NCBI GenBank assembly: GCA_014904845.1
Contig: MU119630.1
Location: forward strand, 1 to 36,373
Length of the DNA stretch: 36,373 nt
DNA from: Acephala macrosclerotiorum
Lineage: Eukaryota > Ascomycota > Leotiomycetes > Helotiales > Mollisiaceae
Reading direction: 5' to 3'
The position numbers and the translations under genes were made by a program. Each line of letters starts with the position of its first letter. The stretch's first letter is position 1. The notes beneath the pieces are model-generated. The model was not told where the DNA came from and searched no databases. It worked only from the letters and a program-made list of their open reading frames with translations. This document shows, one piece after another, positions 32,920-36,373 of this stretch.

Positions 32920-33589
32920 CGTGTGACATGAGGAAGTACGGAATGGGAGATGAGGGAAATGCGTCACTTATGCGCACAATGCATCATCTTACACATTGGC
33001 GTGAATGAGATTTTCTACTAGAGAGTATTTAATTGATCTTTCCGTCAAGTGGGGGTAACAAAAATCTTCTTTTACTCTTTAGTATCTATCATTTCCATTA
33101 CAAACCGTGTTTCTCCGTGAAGTGACTTTTACCAATTTTCATGTCTACTGGTTGTGTTTTCGTAAGGAAGCTAAAAGAGCGTACAAAATACCTCCGCTGT
33201 TATCATATACATGCTTGAACACTGTTTAGGAGCGTTGAGGATCATCCTCCATCTACAAGGAGCTTCTCGAGGCATGTCATCGAATTAATGCCGTCAGGGT
33301 ACGAACACGTGCTTGCAGGCTTGCCAAGCTCCTCCACCTCATTATTCTAGGTAACCGCCATGTTTCGATTGAAGTCACATCTCCTCCTAAGAATTCTCCT
33401 TGCCTGAAGTCACCATCTAGCCTCCGTCATTGGCTTAACATCTCTTTTCAGTAGTCTCTTGATGTACTACTAACCCTACTGTGGCATCTCACCCTTCACA
33501 ACATTACTCCATGCTGCGCGAACTTCTATTTAATATTCAAAGCCCTCCAAGGGTTCGAACCTGAAAGGAGAAAGCGATGTAAGGTCCAC
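32920..33589. other. Intergenic, no gene recognised
   Basis: AT-rich 3' region of the 2EXR gene. GGGTTCGAACC at 33550-33560 resembles a polymerase III B box but no A box lies at the right distance. Confidence 0.5.
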
Positions 33590-34126
33590 CCACGTCAATA
33601 CCATCAGAGATTCTGACTCGCATTCTTCAGAGCTGTGATGACTTCCAGCAGGCACTAGCGTTGACCTCCACTTGCCAGCACTTGAAATTCAAGAGCTGAA
33701 GTGCCCTCAGGCTGCATATGAACACCCCCAATGCAACCTCACCAACGGGGATAGCAAGGTACATTCAGGACGCTTCCAAGGCCACATACCCATAATTTCT
33801 GAAAGACTCGAAAGATTTCAATTTTTGTTTTTGGCCCGTTCCGTGTGGAAGAGATCACCACGTCAGTCAACATCGAAGGAACGAAGGACATCCTTCTCGT
33901 CGCCATCCTTCACCCTCACCCTTTATTACAAGGCATACAAGAACAATCCCTGCTTGACTGTGTTGATGTCAACATCTCCATGGCCACTTTGTACGAGAAA
34001 TCAAGGAGCTCGACTCACAATCTTCATTTTGAACATCCGGATCCGCCTCTGATGTTTGAGTTGTGGCATTTTGCTCTTAGGCATTATCTGAACTTTGGGT
34101 TCTCGGAACGAGCTTTTTGGATGTAG
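33590..34126 (+). pseudogene. F-box gene relic
   Basis: From 33598 one frame reads IPSEILTRILQSCDDFQQAL, then ALTSTCQHLKFKS and a stop. This is the F-box pattern of fungal proteins (LPxEILxxILxxCDDFxxALALxSTCxHL). No ATG is in frame close upstream. Further on, another frame (33845-34126) gives about 93 residues with MFELWHFALRHYLNFGFSER, which may be its C-terminal end, with the middle decayed. Assignment of the second part to the same gene is uncertain. It is too short and broken to work as an adaptor. Confidence 0.5.
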
Positions 34127-34138
34127 AGGGAGTGAATG

Positions 34139-34190
34139 TGGTGGGAGGATGTTAGTGGTGGGAGGATGTTAGTGGTGGGGAGGTGTTTAG
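34139..34190 (+). repeat. 17-bp tandem repeat, three units
   Basis: TGGTGGGAGGATGTTAG twice without change, then an 18-base third unit TGGTGGGGAGGTGTTTAG. G-rich on this strand. It lies just after the F-box relic and outside any frame I support. Confidence 0.85.
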
Positions 34191-34562
34191 TGAGCCTGGG
34201 TGGGCGATTGTGCTGGAATATGAGCTGGGGAAGGTGTCTTGGGCACACAGAGGCTGAATCGCTTCTGCCTGGTAATTATTAGTATGGGCTGGTGAATACG
34301 AAGAACTAAATTGTGCTGCACATTATGAAATATTCAATGAAGATAGCAAGCTTTTACGCAGATATTTGTGACTTCATGCCTGGACTTAATGTCTAAAGTG
34401 TGACGTTTTTGTTTACTTTACATTGACAGAACTGATTGTAACCCAACATAGACTCTAGCTAACTACACAAACTTCTTGGCGGACAAATATTTTCCGCTCA
34501 AATCCTACAATGTATGAACTTCCTCTCGCTTCCAAGGGCTTGCTCCTGAATGTCCTCCGGAA
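34191..34562. other. Intergenic, 3' side of the next minus-strand gene
   Basis: About 370 bp with no coding signal, presumably the 3' UTR and terminator of the 2EXR gene at 34563. Confidence 0.5.
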
Positions 34563-35822
34563 TCAAAAATCCTCGAAATTGCGGATCTCGTCAGCGTAGC
34601 TAGAGATATCAGAGAACCAGTTCTGCTTGAGCCCGAATAGCCGGACTTCAGGAAGCTTCCAATGCTCTGATCTCATCACCGTCTCAACCTTCTCTCCCTT
34701 CACTGTGTCTTCTCCCTCTTCTTCAGCACCTAGATCTGCATCTGCACCTGTGCCAGGATCACTTTCAGTGCCCTTCTTGTCCACATCTCCCTTGCCCTTG
34801 CCATTCAGATCGATGATGTAGCGTTCGATTCCTAAACAAGACTTTGACATCTTGACAACGGCTTTGTTTAAATCCTTCTCAAGTTGATCCCTATCTCCTC
34901 TTCTACCCCAAGAATTCTCGACAGCAGTTACATTATACTCCATATTACTACCGCCAGGAGCCCGCTTCGCCAATACTACCGTCGAATTTTCCCTCTTGAT
35001 AGCCTTGGCCTCCACGTACTTTCGAGCCATATAATCGGATTGAAGAAGAAAAGACAGCACTTTCAATTGGCGAAATCGGAGAAGCAATTTGCAAAGGAGC
35101 CGATTGTTGTCCCAGAAAGGCAAGATGGCAGATGGAAGCATGAGGTCGTGAACACCTTCAATCCAGGGACCGATCTGAACCGAGGCCTTGTTGTCGAGGG
35201 TGAGTTGATCGATGATACGTGAAAATTCTCCACCGTTCAAGATGCATAGCGTGTCAATGTTTCCGAATCGAAGTTCTTGATTTTTGTCTGTAGCTCGGAG
35301 GCGATGTGGCAGTCGGCGGTGGATTGTAACATCTCGAGACTCCGTGCATGACGCGAGGAGGGTGGTGAGGAGTCTGGTGTACGGGCGTGGGTCACAATGG
35401 AAGGCCAGATATTTGACTCTCTCACCAGTTTCCTTACAGCTCCAAAGCTTGATAGTAGCAGTGACCTGAAGAATGAATTGCTCGGGCCCTGCCATTTCCC
35501 AGATTATCTTGCGAATTTCGATAGGGAGGTCGGGAAACAATTCAAATTCAATCAGGTCTTCTCCGGTGTCGACAATGTACTGGATATCGGTCTCGGTGTT
35601 GATCACTACTTCGGGTAGCAGACGAGGGTCAATGGCGGAAGAATCAAATCCGTCGATCTTGCTTGTGATCTCAGCTAAGCCTCGTTGGCGTCTGGATTGG
35701 AGCTCGTCCGCGCGCAAGAGGACGCCGGTTGGAGAGGAGATGCTGCCACTATTGACAACGGAAGTAGACTTTGTGACCAGCTGGTCCAATTCGCGAAGAC
35801 GAGCTTTTGATACTCTAACCAT
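34563..35822 (-). CDS. 2EXR-domain protein with long N-terminus and acidic linker, intact
   Basis: Single exon of 419 residues from the ATG at 35822; codons further upstream are in frame but lack an ATG. The N-terminal 90 residues are charged and possibly helical (SKARLRELDQLVTKS). The 2EXR block is FELFPDLPIEIRKIIWEMAG (93-112) with E-I-R at 102-104, and LLASCTESRDVTIHRRLP holds E-S-R at 161-163. Later, LLLRFRQLKVLSFLLQSDYM is a hydrophobic strand-like region. Around 340-385 lies a Gly/Asp/Glu/Lys-rich linker (TESDPGTGADADLGAEEE), then a folded tail ending NWFSDISSYADEIRNFEDF. Longer than the other copies by about 80-130 residues. Both motifs and the Trp are kept, so I take it as functional. 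Role unknown. Confidence 0.88.
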   Translation of the reverse strand: MVRVSKARLRELDQLVTKSTSVVNSGSISSPTGVLLRADELQSRRQRGLAEITSKIDGFDSSAIDPRLLPEVVINTETDIQYIVDTGEDLIEFELFPDLPIEIRKIIWEMAGPEQFILQVTATIKLWSCKETGERVKYLAFHCDPRPYTRLLTTLLASCTESRDVTIHRRLPHRLRATDKNQELRFGNIDTLCILNGGEFSRIIDQLTLDNKASVQIGPWIEGVHDLMLPSAILPFWDNNRLLCKLLLRFRQLKVLSFLLQSDYMARKYVEAKAIKRENSTVVLAKRAPGGSNMEYNVTAVENSWGRRGDRDQLEKDLNKAVVKMSKSCLGIERYIIDLNGKGKGDVDKKGTESDPGTGADADLGAEEEGEDTVKGEKVETVMRSEHWKLPEVRLFGLKQNWFSDISSYADEIRNFEDF

Positions 35823-36373
35823 GTTGCGCAACTCGTGTGAAGTTGTCTTGTGGCAGAAGATGATGACGCGTTCCGTTGATATTGAACACGAAAATTCTGG
35901 CTGGAGTATCTGCGAGGCTGATCATGACGATGCCACCAGAATAAATTTAGGCCCGGAGATCCCCTTTGGGAGTATATTAACAAATAGCTTGCCTTGTGCA
36001 GGTCCAAGGAGAGTAAATGGCGCTAGTGTTGTCGCCGGCTGATTTACGGTACGTGAATACAATCGAGTTGAAGTGCCTTATAGATTTAAATTAACATTTC
36101 TTTTCGAGCTCTCTACCCAATCACCCCACTCGTCGTTCTACAAGCGAATGGTAACGCCACAAAACGACTGGTAAGCTACAAATAATATAAGGGGAAAAAA
36201 AGACGGGCTGTTGACCAGGTGAGCAGATGATTGAATCTGCTTGGGGACTGCGGGTCCGCCACGAGGAAATTTCATGTTCGAACACCTCCCACCGGGCCCG
36301 GCTCGTCTTTTTTTTTTTTTTTTGAACTTTCTGCGCTCTTTTTTCTTCCTCACGCAACTGCGAAATGTCCCCC
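35823..36373. other. Upstream region of the terminal 2EXR gene; homopolymer and palindrome
   Basis: Promoter side of the minus-strand 2EXR gene. Near the window end are CCGGGCCCGG (36292-36301, a perfect 10-base palindrome), a T run of about 20 bases at 36306-36325, and CATGTTCGAACAC, which has a B-box look but no matching A box. No gene is recognised. Confidence 0.5.

Noticed and set aside
33545..33565. B-box-like GGGTTCGAACC
   Set aside because: No A box at the proper distance on either strand and no cloverleaf; most likely chance.
36230..36325. Possible tRNA gene: TTCGAA motif followed by a long T run like a polymerase III terminator
   Set aside because: The expected A box about 44 bases upstream is absent and the T arm does not pair on either strand.
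1..36373. CRISPR arrays, prokaryotic operons, integrases or attachment sites
   Set aside because: Introns and gene families are fungal; no regularly spaced repeats with spacers are seen.

Overview
This is fungal nuclear DNA. Genes carry short introns (about 46-150 bp) with GT...AG borders and GCTAAC/GCTGAC-type branch sites, spacing is loose, and the recognisable families (2EXR, fungal F-box/LRR, DUF1765, PAQR/HlyIII, GMC oxidoreductase, GH3 beta-glucosidase) are typical of filamentous ascomycetes (Pezizomycotina). The many 2EXR copies suggest a leotiomycete (Helotiales-like) genome; that placement is inference, since no phylogenetic marker is present.

Layout. 1-1409: a Tc1/mariner-like DNA transposon with 52-bp terminal inverted repeats and a transposase broken by three stops. 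2074-4001: a dead GMC oxidoreductase. 4447-5378: an intact two-exon gene of unknown function. 5585-6550: an intact seven-transmembrane PAQR/HlyIII protein. 7448-18923: a dense run of seven 2EXR-family loci on both strands. Two at the left end (7448-8481 and 9683-10766, divergently arranged) are intact; the other five (12622, 14645, 15714, 16666, 18122) carry stops, frameshifts or deletions. 18901-21003: relics of secreted-protein genes (a signal-peptide protein with one nonsense codon, and the first ~120 residues of a GH3 beta-glucosidase without its ATG). 22192-24428: a four-exon F-box gene. 26175-29797: a three-exon DUF1765 gene of 1176 residues. 30584-35822: a second 2EXR cluster (one frameshifted copy, its intact tandem neighbour, and an intact longer copy on the minus strand), with an F-box relic between.

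Reading. The core genes (PAQR, DUF1765, the F-box gene, the gene at 4447) look intact and constrained. The rest looks like a birth-and-death region: ten 2EXR loci in about 28 kb, four intact and six decaying, next to transposon debris, a tRNA-like SINE candidate and broken secreted-enzyme genes. The 2EXR family has no established function. The most informative thing here is the full series from intact to ruined copies, including loss or change of the two E-x-R motifs that name the family.
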